Assembly: GCA_003290165.1 (NCBI GenBank)
Contig: QNQO01000597.1
Location: 434,001 to 498,000, forward strand
Source of the DNA: Berberis thunbergii
Taxonomy: Eukaryota; Streptophyta; Magnoliopsida; Ranunculales; Berberidaceae
Length of the DNA: 64,000 bases
Reading direction: 5' to 3'
The notes below the pieces were generated by a model, which did not search any database, was not told where the DNA came from, and worked only from the letters and a program-made list of their open reading frames with translations. Both the position numbers and the translations under genes were made by a program. Position 1 is the first letter of the stretch. The number at the start of each line of letters is the position of its first letter. Below are positions 12,661 to 25,116 of this stretch, in pieces.

Positions 12661-14940
12661 AACTCTTAAGTTCCCTTTAAGAACCTCAAATTATACTTCT
12701 TCTTCTTCCTCGAAACACACTTCAACGGTTCCTAATTTTGTTATCTTCTTCTAACGCATCCAATGTCTCTAATTCCGAAAATCGAAGCTTGAATCTCTTT
12801 ATTTCTTCTGAAAGGTTGAATTTTGAATTTTCCATCAAACAAATGAATCAAAATCAGGTCAAACTAGAAGAAAAAGAGTTGATTCTAGACATGGGTGATT
12901 AAAACCAATTTTGATAAAATAAAAAAATGTTGCAAACGATAAAGAAAAGGAAATTGAGGGTTTGTGGTTTTCAAGATCGTATCTGTAGAACGAAAGAGAG
13001 ACAATTTTAATTCTTTTGGTTTACAGATAAGTTTAGAGATCTTTCTTGTTTCAGCTGAGAGGTTTATGTAAGGTTCGATTTTAAGGCCATTAAAAGCGTA
13101 AGTTTTAAACGATGACCGCAAGGTTTTTCTTTATTTGATGGTGGACAATCTATATGATTTGCCAACACACTATTTTGTTGAACGAGTTTTTCTATTTTTT
13201 TAGCAAGTCTATGCTAGTTGTTCTAGTATTTTTCTTTTCTTTTCAAAACTCTTCAAGGATCAAATGATATGTGTATTTTCATTTTGCTCTCAGGAATCTT
13301 GAATGTATTATTTTCTTTATGGTTTGGATGCCATTGGATACATTGAGATTGAGATGTATATTTCTTATATATAGTAAATGGCATTTCAAAATATATCTAT
13401 CTACATCTATAAATCCCCTACCCATGGTACATTCATAGTCCAAACATACAAAGACCATTATTCCATGAATAATCCCTTAAATTGGTGTGTTTTTACAATT
13501 TTTAAATTAAGTTAGCCTAGTCATTTTAAATTATGTGTATTATCAAATGTTAAGTTTGATTTTAACAAATATCATAATTTTAAAAAATACAAAATTTTCC
13601 AATAGTACCTATTTCTTTTGTAATTATTCAACAGTTATAAACACGTAATTGTAATCAATATATTTATCAAGCACAAATATCAATACAAATCATGAGTGTC
13701 AAGTGCAATGTACGTGTGTGTGTGTGTGTGTGTATACTAACTATATAAGCTATAAGCGAATAGGGACCAGTTAGAGAAACTACCTCAAGTTCTTTTACAA
13801 TTTCGTTGTTTTTTCAATTACAATTTTGTTATTTATATTTTAAACTAAATAGTTTACTTTAACAAATATTGTATCTCATGGTTCCCTTTAAAATAAGAAT
13901 TTTTGTGGGATGAAACAAATGACAATATTAAAAAATAAAAAAAACATAACAAAGGACAATATGTTTTTTTTTTTGTTTTGAAAGAAGAAACCATATTATC
14001 AAACCTTAAAAAAACACAATGACAATCTCAAGAAAGATGATAGTAATTATTCATTCTATGGCTTGGTTGCACTGGTAGTATGGGACTTCTCGACTTTTAC
14101 ACCAGCTTAATATGTGTAACACCAATTTACATATATATATATATATTTATCATATAAATCATTTAGTATTTAAAATTCTCATTTAGGAGCGTTAATTGGC
14201 TCTTGAATTAAATAACAAAAATAACTATAAAATCTAACTAAAATCCAGTCACGCATTCATTATTTTCAATGCGACTACATGGTAAATAAATAAATTAAAA
14301 ATGTGAATCAATACATAAATTTAAAAGTTGTAGAAATTATTATATCATATTTTTTTTAAAATTGCATTCAAAATCTAAGAAATCCTACATCCAAACATTG
14401 ACATTAAGAATCATTCATATAAAGTCCTCAATCAACCACATGAGTAACATATTTTGTTTTAAAAATGTGAGTGGGTACACCAAGCAATTTAAAAAAATAT
14501 ATAGTTTGGAGCAACAAGCTAAACAATCGAGTAAACGTAGCAACTCCCTTATTTTATAGGTATCCGGAGACTGAAATATGGTGTTACTTGCAGTTAGAAG
14601 TCTATTGTAAGGAAGTCGACCACTATTACATTCAATGTATATGTTTTGTAATTGGAAGAGTTTTTCTGCAAGCTTGTTTCATCCCCAATGAATTTGTCAA
14701 AACATACTCAACTAGATAACTTGATCATTGTCAACAACTAAAAGTTTAGCCATTGCTAATTGTCTTCACAACTTTATACTACCAACCGCTAGGGTTTGCT
14801 TTTCTAGAGCTAGGATGCTTTCTTTGGCAGGAACAGAAAGTAATGAGTTTGTAATAAACACTAGATTTTAGTGAACATAATTATTTTTTAATATTTTCAA
14901 TCGTCCAAGTGTTTGTGGTGGGATGTGCCAGAAATGGGGG
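12661..14940. other. NPSN11 upstream region and intergenic DNA
   Basis: The first ~200 bp should hold the NPSN11 5' leader (minus strand), with an AG-rich run on that strand near 12,690-12,720. The rest is AT-rich intergenic DNA with a (GT)n tract at about 13,714-13,733 and an AT-dinucleotide tract near 14,132-14,147. No coding sequence was recognised. Confidence 0.5.
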
Positions 14941-14948
14941 TATGAGCC

Positions 14949-15075
14949 TTTTTTTTTGAAAGGCAAGCATGATTTTTATAGGATCCCAGAACCCATAAAG
15001 ATGTCGCAACCTGGGTTTGAACCCATTACCTAGTGGTACCATTCGCCAAACTCTAACCGTTGAGCTGTCATGTCA
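14949..15075 (-). mobile_element. tRNA-derived SINE
   Basis: On the minus strand the sequence starts near 15,070 with AGCTCAACGGTTAGAG, resembling an RNA polymerase III box A. It continues with GGGTTCAAACCC, a box B match, about 38 bases later, and ends near 14,949 in an A-rich run (CAAAAAAAA). This box A / box B / A-tail order is the standard layout of a tRNA-derived SINE. It is too diverged to fold as a tRNA gene. Confidence 0.65.
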
Positions 15076-15121
15076 TTGACGAAAGCCAGACTGACAGCGC
15101 CATGCCCGTGTCAGGTTGGCC

Positions 15122-15186
15122 CATCACCATCCATCATCTTAGAGATACTAAAAATGAGTCCATTTCTAAGATGATGGATGGTGATG
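15122..15186. repeat. Near-perfect 25-nt inverted repeat (hairpin), 15-nt loop
   Basis: Arm 15,122-15,146 pairs with 15,162-15,186 along all 25 positions if one G-U wobble is allowed. The outer flanks (GTGTCAGG...CCTCACAC) pair partly, so the stem may reach about 40 bp. It sits between the SINE and a LINE fragment. It could be a small-RNA-producing foldback or a MITE core. No mature miRNA is recognised. Confidence 0.75.
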
Positions 15187-15539
15187 GACAGGCCTCACAC
15201 TGTCGGACAAGCTTTCTAGAACCAGGGTGGGCACATAGTGATTGGGCAAGACAATGGAGGTTTTAACCTTTTAGGTAAGGAATGGTTAATGGGACCAATG
15301 ACAGAACTCATAAAATACCTAAAGTACCAATAGGCTGGCTATTGGAAATGTGGATTGATGATGTGACAAGGAACCTTAACACACTTTACCAAAGACACTA
15401 AATAAATAACACACCCCCTTTCACAAATTGAAAGTAACCGGTACTTACCAATAAGTTAAAGGATACAATTTCCAAATATGGTTGTGTTGCTCTAACCTCA
15501 AAGAAGATTACACAAAAGACTTGTTAGATAAAAGAGCGT

Positions 15540-15720
15540 CGTCATCATCATCTTTCTCGGTACTTTTGGGATTTTGGTTTTCTAAGCAATACGATATTTT
15601 CATATATTCTCATCTAATTTAAGTTTAAAGATGTTTTTTTTCACCGCCTTCATTTAAGTTTTCAACGGTTATTTTCTCCGTCTATACTCTTCACTAATCT
15701 ATCAATCTAAACATTTTTAA
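15540..15720 (-). mobile_element. 3'-end fragment of an RTE-type LINE
   Basis: The sequence from TCGTCATCATCATC (15,540) through GGATTTTGGTTTTCTAAGCAAT, TTCACCGCCTTCAT and TTTTCAACGGTTATTTTCTCCGTC aligns by eye with the 3' end of the LINE at 53,563-53,740. It represents only the terminal ~170 bp, in the same orientation, ending in the same short (ATG)n-type tail. Confidence 0.7.
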
Positions 15721-16535
15721 TTAATGTCGTGCTTAATCTCTTATTAGAGAATCCCGTAAATCTTTAATCTGTTAAGTGTTGGACTAAATATTAATCATAT
15801 CCTACAATTGATTACATCTCACATAGAAAATCCATAGAGAATAATAAGGTATCTCTGTTTCATTGTAAAAAGGCATGCTTTTGCAGACTTGCAGTGTACT
15901 ATGGTTGATCACAAAAATGCATTTCATTGGATCACTTTGCTGCTTCAATGTCCAATTTTTAATCCAATCACTTTTTTTACTCCTTTTTTTTTTTTTAACA
16001 GAGAAGAAATTAAAGTAACTTTTAATATTTACCAAGAACAGCCAGCTGCCAAAGCCTTTTTGGTGAAATAGATCCAACGGTCTAGATTATCTGGCCTATC
16101 GATCTCAACGTGGGGTTCCTCTCGTACGTTAGAGACTCAAAGAGATAGAGAGAGAGAGAGGACACAATTGTCAGAAATTAGAATCATGGCGTACATTATG
16201 GGAAAAGTGTGGATAAAACTTAGTCTCTCTCTCATGACGCCATGAGAGCAATTAGTTCGCGCTCTTTCCTTATCTAACTTTTATTTCCCTTTCTACCCCT
16301 CACTCACACGACTGACTCTTCACTTCACTTCCCTTTCTCGCCGCTGCAGAGCTGCTCTTCTATCTTGACCTTTCCTTCTTCTCTGTAAAGAGTCAATGCA
16401 GTTGAGAAGGTTTGGTATTCTACTTCTCATTTGTTGTTGGTGGGTTTGATTTTGGATTCTTTTATTGCAAAATCGAACATTTGGGGAAAAAGGATCAAGC
16501 TTTTTTTTTTTTTTTTTCAATTGTTGTTGTTGAAG
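15721..16535 (+). promoter_or_regulatory. Upstream region and 5' leader of the CLASSY-like gene
   Basis: No other gene was seen here. A GA dinucleotide tract lies near 16,140-16,160, and a run of 17 T ends at 16,517, just before the chosen ATG at 16,536. The long antisense open frame over 16,320-16,922 is a compositional shadow. The transcription start cannot be fixed from sequence alone. Confidence 0.4.
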
Positions 16536-17179
16536 ATGGAACCGCCGATGCCGATGAGAAGAAGAACAAGAGGGCAAGAAGCGATCTATTTGAAAGCGGA
16601 GTGGGAGAAGAGAAGGAGAATCAGTAGCGGTGGTGGTGGTGGTAGTGAGAGTGGTAGTACTAGTGGAAGAACAGCAACCACAACTAGTAACGGTGGGGAT
16701 TCGAGTGAGGTTGGAGAAACTAGGGTTAGGGGTTCTTGTTTTGCTTATTCTCAGAAGAAATCGGAGGCGGAAAAGAAAGTAAACAATAGTGGTAGAGAAG
16801 AAGATGATGATGATTTTGTTAACATTGATTATGGTAATGGCAATGTGAAGAGGAGTAGGTTGTCGAAATCGGAGGTGGTGGTGGAGAGGAAAGTGAGGGG
16901 AATAACTCAAAATCTCAAACATTCGGAGACAGAAACTGTTAGAGCTAATCCAGGTGGTGGAGATGATCGTAAATTTGGTGGAGATTGCAATGGCAATGAC
17001 AATGCGAAGAGTAGGTCAAAATTGAATGGGAAAGATAAGGGAAGAAGTGAAAATCTTAAGCAATCAGATGCGCATTGTAGTGGAATTGGAAAAGAAGCTA
17101 GGGTTACGAGCTCTTCTCATCGGAAATTGGAGGTGACAAATGAAGGAATGGCTAGGTTTACTGAAGAATATCTACCTAG

Positions 17180-17210
<31 letters not shown>

Positions 17211-20200
17211 AGTGAAGATGAAGAGGATGAGGTTGAAGATGAGGAGGAGGAGGAACAGTCGGAAGATGTTGATTATAATTTAGATGAAGAGCATTGTTGT
17301 AGCTTGGAAGAAAGTATTTCTGAAGACAGTGACGGAGATGAAGGGGAAGATATGGAGGATTGTAACAGTGATGAGGTCGAAGTGGTAATGAAGGGAAGAT
17401 CAAGGGAAGATAACAATGAGAGTAGTAAGCGATTAAAGAGAAAGAATTTGGGCAAAGGGAATTATTGTACTGCCTCTGTGGCTAAAAGAACCCGATCGAA
17501 CATTATATTGAGTTCAAAACGGAGAAGACGAAGAAGAATAGGAAGGTTGAGATTGTCACTGGTCCTAGACGTTCCAATGTGGATGGGAGTAGTTCATCAT
17601 CTGATATTGACACTAGTGATGAAAATGATGGTATTAATGATGATGATGATGATGAAGTTGGTGAAAAGAATGAAGACATTCCGAATGTTAAGGTTGGTAT
17701 TGAAAAGGAGAAGATAAAAGGAATTATAAATGGAGAAAGAGTGTTCCTAATTCAGATACAGATCTCCTATTCAAGTTATTTTTAAATACCATGTCGTCAA
17801 AGAGTGGAGATCTTGAGGAAGATCATATTCATGACGGTATAAAGAACGTGTTTTCACCTATGGATGATGATGAAGATGATGAACCACTTCCACTGAAATT
17901 CAGCTTTGGCATGGAGGAGATGGAGCCAGTAAAAAAGTCTGATTATGAGAATCAGATGGATAAGTTATGGGCTGAGATGGATTTGGCTCAGAGTATCTGT
18001 GCGATCGGGACCTCCAATCCTCTGGTAAGTTTTACTTTAAACTAGTACCTGACAGGCCCTCTGTCCTACTAAATTCTAATTTATACTATGGTTCAATGCA
18101 ATTTTGTATTGTCTTATATCATGGTTACTCTTTTCGTGTGTTATGTTTGTTGTTGTTGTTGTGGATAGCTGAAATTCAATTTTCATTCATATCCTTTTAA
18201 CTGAATTATCGTGTTTACTTACCCAAAAAAGGGAATTTGCAAGGAAAACATTGGGGCAAATTGTGGATGGAAGATACAAATGGTGGGGTTTAAAGGAGTT
18301 TAATTCAATGCCAAAACAAGAACCACCCTTTGGGATCCTGTCTTATTTCTTTCGAGCCAAAGAGACTAACAAATGACTTAAGGTACTAAGTTCAGCACAA
18401 GCTTATCAGTCACCCTGTAAACGGAGTTGTTCTTCGAACATTGGCACATCCCTAATAATTTATCTAGAAACACCTGTGAATCCCAGACCAAGCAAGAAAA
18501 TGGTTCCGACCTTTGAAGCTAGATGACATGTCAAAAGTAGGTTATTATCACATCCCAAGCATGCCCCCTTCGCTTCCATTTCCCTCCTCAATTAGAAATA
18601 CTTAGTTGGAAGATAATCTTATGCCGCTTATCAAATTAAGAAACAACCTTCCAACGCCAAGGATTATGCTTAAATTAATGCTTGTTTAGTAGAAAAATCT
18701 CGGAAATCATCAGGTGTGTTTCTCTCCATCAGTGTTGGGAAGATGGAATTTATTGAGGCTTTCCATAATTTGTTGGGATGAGACTCCAATCTATTAGGAT
18801 TGTATTCTAGCCATCTGGATCAAAAGACAAACTTGTTCTATCAATTGGTAAGAATCTTGTTTTAACTATTTGTTCAGACTTCAGAGCACTAAGCTCCGAT
18901 ACGGTTGTGTGATTCTGCATTTGATTGACGCCAAAATAGCATGTTCACAATGGATGGTGGTTCCTTCTAATTGGTCGGGAACATGTTTTATTTTGTCTCT
19001 CCAGTATTTCTAAAGTTCCTTTTTTATTCAGTGATAGAGCAAATACCGCTGAGGTGGCAAAGGCGCAAAGCATGATAATATCTTATGTTAATCTTGTGAT
19101 AATATCTTAGCACTGAGGTGGCAAAGGCGCAAAAAGCATGATAAATTCAACAGGACCCTTATTGGAAATTTTTTGCATTTTCAATATAAACCTTAAAAAC
19201 ACTTCCTAAACTTCAATTTTCGTCAAACAAAACAATATCTTGACTAGTTGACTCAAAATTTTCTTGGTTCATAGCCTATGAAAAGTATTTATTTGGACTC
19301 AAAATAAATCTCCTCTAATTAAATAAGAAGTAATAAAGTGCTGAAACCATAAAGATGAAGGCCATGGCAAATAGGTCGGCCAACAATTTGTTGCGAATGT
19401 TTTTTAATAACATGTCCCTGTGGTTCTCCCTTTTGTTGCACTGCTCAACAAAGGCATCTGTGTCTATTTTCTCATATTCTCCATCAAATTCCGGGATGTC
19501 AATCTTGGTATCTCCCAACCTATTTTCTCTAGAACTGCCAAAATAAGATTAAGATTCAATGGACACCAATGTTTGGGCACAATTTTGAGCATGAGGAATA
19601 AATGACTCATAACCAGAATCATAAAGCCATATTTTTCCCAAGCTCTTATGGTAGCTGTTGAGGAACTTATCAAACCAAGGCGGGGGGATCGCAAGCAGGC
19701 TGCAGGATCACCTTGGTGTCCACTGCCACACCACATCCATGTTCACCTAGAAATCTTTCGCGTCACGATTATGGCAAGGACCATGAATGCCTTGATGACA
19801 GTTCATCAGTCTGAAAATGCGGTTTTGGGGATATAGGTCAGGGTCGGGAATATTTTGGGTTCTTGATTCCCCTATAATGTTGTTGCCAAACTCCCCAGTC
19901 AGACTGTCAAGCAAAATCACCTCGCTTTAGCTCCAATGGGGCAGTGTTGGAGTTGTCAAAGAATATAATTTGATTTTGATCATGCAACTGTAACACATCA
20001 AACATGTCAAGAAAGAGATCCCATGGTTGTTCCTTTGTTACAAGCTTTTCTTTTCGTAGCAATTAGTGTATAGGTTTTTGAAGACTTCATCAGGAGTGCC
20101 ATTTCACCCTCTGATGGAGTATCAGTTGATTGTGCGGTTGAATCCTATGGAGGATTTTACTTGATCAATAAGAGGGGGTGGGGAAAGTATGATCTGGAGA

Positions 20201-23200
20201 GGGTGTGTCACACTAGTGGTGGAGGAGGCAAGAGCCCTAGATTGGTGCAATTGGACTTGAATCAGTGAGGTTGCTTGGAGATTGTGGGTTGCCTCACTAA
20301 GGACTTGCGGTCAATCACCTTCCTACACAGATATTTAAAATTTTGATCCTCGGTAATGACTTGTAGTTTAACCAATTCTAGCTAGCTTAGTTAGCGAGAT
20401 TTATGGCAGATGATATTGCAGATCCAAGGTACAAACCATATTGGCTCCGAGTTATTGATCTCATTAAATAGGCACATCCCATAAAGTTAGAATTTCATTA
20501 ACATAATTTCAGTACTATTTAAGCTTGTTCTGTAGCCAATCATCTTCATAAAGGTAGAATGGCCAAACACATCGTAGTTATATAGTTCTCTCTCTCCTAA
20601 TCATCCAACTTTTACATGGGGTTTCATCAAAAGGTGTTAGATTCCCCAATGAAAAAGTGTGGTCCCACTTCAAAACTTAGGCTCAACTACTTACCTCGAA
20701 GAAGCACAACTATTTAATCTCAACATATATGGTTATGTTTTTTGATAGTGTACTTGTTTCCAAAGAATAAGTCTTATTTGCTGAAATGCAAACAAAAAAG
20801 CTCATTTTTATCTTTAATTATTCCAATTGTTTTTTTAGATGAAAAATCTTCACTTATGCACTTTCCACCCTGCAACGCTATCTTTTTAGCTTGATCTTTG
20901 AAATTGCAACTTGCACGACTCATGTAGATCTCTATAGCTTGAAAATTACTTTTAATATCTGAAAGATACGAATTATATTTTCCCTGGTATTTTTTTGGGT
21001 TTTGATAAATCTGGTATTTACCTCATTGGACTCTCTGACACCTATATGCCATATTAATGTCCAAGCAACAGAGTCGGTGACCAACACACGAAACATTTTA
21101 AACCCAATAAAAAAATCCTAGTATGATGTCTCCGAATGTATCCAATACGCGAGGTGTGACTCATCGTCTAACTCTAACATGGCAAATTCATAAACTGGAG
21201 TCACCTTTCATATTAATTGGATGCAACAACAATGTGAAATGATAAGGAAAGGCAGTGATTATAAAACTACAAAGAGCAGAAGTTGCTTGATTTATTCTAC
21301 TTTAGTAATAAACCCCATAATAGGAAAACATCCATAAATCTAACCAGGTGACAAAGATTCCTCTCTAACCAATAGAAGAAAGTATGAAATGATTGTCATC
21401 TTTTCTTTTTTTCGGAGTTAAATTATCAAATTGCCTGTTTTCAGCTTTTTTCCTAATCAGTTTATCTTGGTGATGCTTGAGTTGTACATATTGTGTGCCA
21501 AAGAATTGATGTCCAACTTTTAGGTTAGTTCGGTTATGAGTGCATTTAGGGGGTTAGAGAAAGATGGTTATGTTTTCCTTAATTACTCACATTGCTTTGT
21601 CTTCATCAAAGACAAATCTTGTTTCTCCCTAAGTGTGCATCAGAGTCTTGAATGAGGCCCTTTTAAAACTTGAGTTATTGCTTATGTTCTATTTGAGGAA
21701 GTGAGAATTTTTCATGATCCAATGCAGGTTGATGATACTGTAGATGCTAATCTGACAGAAGGCGAATCAGATCCTCGTAGTCTTTGTTCTCAAGGAAAGC
21801 ATGATCCTGATCCCAATGTTGATGAGCAAATTGGTATAACATGCAGAATTTGCTCAGCTGTGTTGGTACCGATAAAAAATCTTTTTGCTCCCATGGTAAG
21901 TTATATTAATTAACTGGGCCGCTTATTAGTGCTTGGAGAGCCTTTTTCTGACAAACTTATAGAAAAATCTGAATAAAAACTCTTCTATGTCAGTCTAGAG
22001 AAATTCATTTTTGTTCAATAAGTTTTTATTTATTTCTTTATTTCCCTGTATGTATAGGTCTTTAGCAGAATAAACAATGTAAGAGGACGTAAATATAGTT
22101 GACTGAGAGTGCATTTGAAATCACTCAGTTTATGATAGGATTCCCGGCATATTGAAGAGGTAGCAAGACAGGGCTGTCATAGTGCGTCGCTATATGTGAA
22201 TTTGAATATTTATTTGTGCATTTGAGTATGACCTTGCTTCTTCATTTTCATTTTTTGTTAAATTTTTTATTTATTTGTTTATTTATTTTTATAAGATAAA
22301 GAGAACGACTCGGAGATGGTAACTTATCTTGTCTCCGACCATTAACACACTAAGACTTGATACTCAAACTCAATGTTCTCCTTTTATTTATCAATGCTTG
22401 ATACTCAAGCTCAAGTGTTATCTGCTTTAGTTTTTCTTGTATAAAAGTGAACTGCTTTTTCAGTATCTAATTTGAACTTGATTTTTGCATGTTGAAGACC
22501 ACAGCAAAATCAGAAAGGTTCCACTGCACAACCTATGCCGATAATGGGGATTCCTCGATGCAGCCGGGAATCAGCTTTGGTGATGCTGATTGCAATTTTC
22601 AGGGGTCCTTCCATCAAGGTGAAGTTACAGTATGGGACCTGGTCCCTGGGTACAAAAACAAAGTGTATCCGCACCAGCAAGAAGGCTTCGAGTTTATGTG
22701 GACAAACTTAGCAGGAAGCATATACCTTGACAAGTTGAAGAAGTGTGATGAAGGCATAGGAGGTGGTTGTGTGATTTCTCATGCCCCAGGGACTGGGAAG
22801 AGCCATTTAACCCTTCTCTTTATCAGATCATTCATGGAGTTTTTCAAAGATTGCAAACCACTTCTCATAGCTCCTGCTAGTATGCTACTCACCTGGGAAG
22901 AAGAAATTAAAAAATGGAATTTCAAAATTCCATTTCACAATCTTAACTCAGCGGAGTTCTCCAGCAAGGAATGTTTGCTACATGAGCTTGGAAAAGGTAA
23001 GGTGCAAAACAAGACTCGTATGACGAAGCTGATCTCTTGGTGGAATAGACAAAGCATTTTGGGAATTAGCTATAATTTGTTTGTGAAGCTTGCTGGAAAT
23101 AAACAGAAAGGTGATGCAGAAGATGAGAGCATTAAGAAGGTTTTGTTGGAGAAGCCCAATTTGTTAGTCCTTGATGAAGGTCATACACCCCGAAATGATA

Positions 23201-24329
23201 ACAGTCTTCTTTACAAAGCTTTACGGAATATGAAAACAGAAAGGCGTATCATTCTGTCTGGCACCCCTTTCCAAAATAACTCTGACGAGCTTTTTAATAC
23301 TCTTTGGATGGCAAGACCCAAATTTGCAGATAATATTTCAATGAAACCTCGAGAAATATGCAAGAGTAAGTCGAAGTTGGATGAGTGGAAAGAAGCCAAA
23401 AAAGATGGACCAGGTCTGTTGGTAAGCTTGCACATGATAAACAATTGGATAAAGTCAAAGATATATTTAGTCCCTTTGTACATATTCATACAGGCAATAT
23501 ACTTAAGCAGAACCTTCCTGGATTGAGGGATTGCGTAGTTTTTCTATATCCCACCCCCGAACAAAAGCTGCGTCTTAAGGAAGTTGAAGGAATAAAGGAT
23601 CCCTTTACACTAGAGCATGCAGTGGGATTGATCTCTGTTCATCCATCATTGTCGACTAAGTGTAAGCTCCATAAAAGTGAAAAGATTCTCATTGACAAGA
23701 TTCCTTCAAAGAGGTTCAAGTTGGATCCTTGTGAAGGTGTGAAGACAAAGTTTCTCATAGAACTTATCCAACTCGCTGGAGCATTGAATGAAAAGGTTCT
23801 GGTATTCAGTCAATACATAGATCCATTGAACCTTATTAGACGTCAACTTTGTGCGCGTTTCCATTGGACTGAAGGGGAAGAAGTGTTAAAGATGGATGGG
23901 AAGCAAAGTGCAAAGGAAAGGCAGTCCACAATTAATCTCTTCAATGAACGGGCTAGCAAAGTGAGGGTATTGCTAGCATCAATAAAGGCTTGCGGTGAAG
24001 GGATCAACCTGGTTGGGGCATCACGAGTGGTTCTCCTTGATGTTGTATGGAATCCGTCTGTCGAGAGGCAAGCTATAAGTCGAGCTTATAGACTTGGGCA
24101 GGAGAAAGTTGTGTATACCTACCAACTTATCTCATGCGAGACAATGGAGGAGAAGAAATTCGATCAACAATCTGACAAGGACAGAATGTCATCGTTGCTC
24201 TTTTCTTCTACCCACGGTGATAGACAGAATGGAGAAATTCCACATGACAGAATTTTGGAAGAACTGTGTGGGCATGACAAAGTGAAAGATATATTCAAAA
24301 AAATTGTGTACCGCAAAGATAGATACTAG
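16536..24329 (+). CDS. CLSY3/4: CLASSY 3/4-like SNF2-family chromatin remodeller, three exons, frame broken three times
   Basis: CLASSY proteins recruit RNA polymerase IV to chromatin for 24-nt siRNA production in RNA-directed DNA methylation. Exons: 16,536-18,024, 21,728-21,895 and 22,498-24,329, all with GT-AG borders in phase, about 1,160 residues in total (Arabidopsis CLSY4 is similar in size). The N-terminus begins MEPPMPMRRRTRGQEA. A disordered acidic part follows, including a poly-Asp tract at about 17,183-17,212. Exon 2 carries the Cys-containing DEQIGITCRICSAVL block. Exon 3 has the helicase motifs: HAPGTGKS (22,781-22,804), LVLDEGH (DEGH rather than DEAH, about 23,167-23,187), LSGTPFQNN (about 23,256-23,280), KVLVFSQYI and RQAISRAYRLGQ. 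The stop is TAG after RKDRY. The frame shifts near 17,480-17,525, near 17,700-17,712 and at about 23,419-23,421, each equivalent to one missing base. It may be a decaying gene or carry assembly errors. The N-terminus does not look like CLSY1/2. Confidence 0.85.
18025..21727 (+). other. Large intron 1 of the CLASSY-like gene
   Basis: The 3.7-kb intron runs from CTG|GTAAGT at 18,025 to TGCAG|GTTGAT at 21,728. Apart from the antisense coding-like block at 19,315-20,060, it contains no recognised gene or transposon end. A short repeated phrase, GAGGTGGCAAAGGCGCAAA, occurs at about 19,051 and 19,114. Confidence 0.6.
19315..20060 (-). pseudogene. Unidentified antisense gene fragment inside the CLASSY intron
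   Basis: Several minus-strand stretches read like ordinary protein in neighbouring frames broken by stops. They include one near 20,045-19,918 with PWDLFLDMFDVLQLHDQNQI, one near 19,678-19,637 with WFDKFLNSYHKSLGKIW, and a 67-codon frame at 19,518-19,315 starting MGDTKIDIPEFDGEYEKI. The last ends in a hydrophobic segment (LFAMAFIFMVSALYYFLF) that could be a C-terminal membrane anchor. I do not recognise the family. The pattern fits an old intronless gene copy or transposon-captured fragment. Confidence 0.4.
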
Positions 24330-24796
24330 GTTGACAGCTCAACAATCCTTTCAAGTTTGCTCATTCTTCAGAGTCATTCTTTCAACAAAAGTATACCTTA
24401 CTGTAGTAGTTTTAGACTATGGATTCAGCATTGTTCTTTTCTCATGATAGTAGTTCTGCCATTTTCTTCCAACCTTTTGTTACACAAATGGCAAAAGCCT
24501 TTTGTACATATATTTTCCTCCTTTTGTTTGTACAGGCAATATTGTACTTACAAAGAAGCTCTACACTGTTGGTTCTGTTGGTGTAGAAGTTGATAGTTCC
24601 ATATGTCAATGCTTTTTAAGTTTCACTTTGTAAACAGCATTTACAGATAGTCTTTACCTTACATAGAAGCTCTTCACTATTGATTGTTTCTTCTTCTGTT
24701 GTAGTTGTTTGTTCTATTTGCTATGTTCATGGAAGGTTCCATGATTCCATCTGTTAACAACATGGCCTCTAACCAGATATTCTCATGAGACATTTA
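24330..24796 (+). other. 3' flank of the CLASSY-like gene
   Basis: This is probable 3' UTR and downstream DNA. The phrase ACAGGCAATATTGTACTTAC near 24,532 is followed later by a similar TTACATAGAAGCTCTTCACT. No coding sequence was recognised. Confidence 0.45.
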
Positions 24797-25116
24797 GGGT
24801 GTGTTTGGTTGCATGGAATTCTATACCATGAGAATGCATGAGGGGACCACTACATTTTAGGCTAAATTAATATATAACTCCACATTTACCATTTGACCAC
24901 CATTTGATTTTGTGATCAATGGTGGGAATGAAAGTCCTATAAACATGGGAATCTCACTCCTTGCCCCCCCCCAAGGCATGTGATTCTCATGTTCATTCCC
25001 ACCATTGATCACAAAACCAAATGGTGGAAGTGGTGTGATATTTCAATTTAGCCTAAAATGTAGTGGTCCCCTCATGAATTCCCATGGCATAGGATTCCAT
25101 GCAACCAAACACACCC
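24797..25116. mobile_element. Tourist-type (PIF/Harbinger) MITE with TTA target duplication
   Basis: The terminal inverted repeats start GGGTGTGTTTGGTTGCATGG and end in its reverse complement, ...CATGCAACCAAACACACCC. They are flanked on both sides by TTA (24,794-24,796 and 25,117-25,119). The inner parts also pair (CCACTACATTTTAGGCTAAA with its complement), so nearly the whole 320 bp folds back. There is no coding capacity. A relative lies at 60,716-61,006. Confidence 0.9.

Noticed and set aside
13310..13460. Possible small MITE with GTTTGGA ends
   Set aside because: ATGGTTTGGATGCC and its rough complement near 13,440 pair weakly and no target duplication is visible.
14990..15072. tRNA gene
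   Set aside because: Box A and box B are recognisable but the arms do not pair as a tRNA and an A-rich tail follows; this is a SINE.
16320..16922. 200-codon minus-strand open frame
   Set aside because: It lies antisense to the CLASSY exon and its leader. The Ser/Thr/Pro-rich low-complexity content mirrors the GA- and GT-rich plus strand, and there is no family resemblance.
23422..23470. Small intron to explain the third CLASSY frame break
   Set aside because: A GT...AG pair exists (GTAAGC to TTTAG), but 49 bp is too short for a plant intron and its removal leaves the wrong register. The 72-bp alternative ending at 23,493 also fails to restore the frame.
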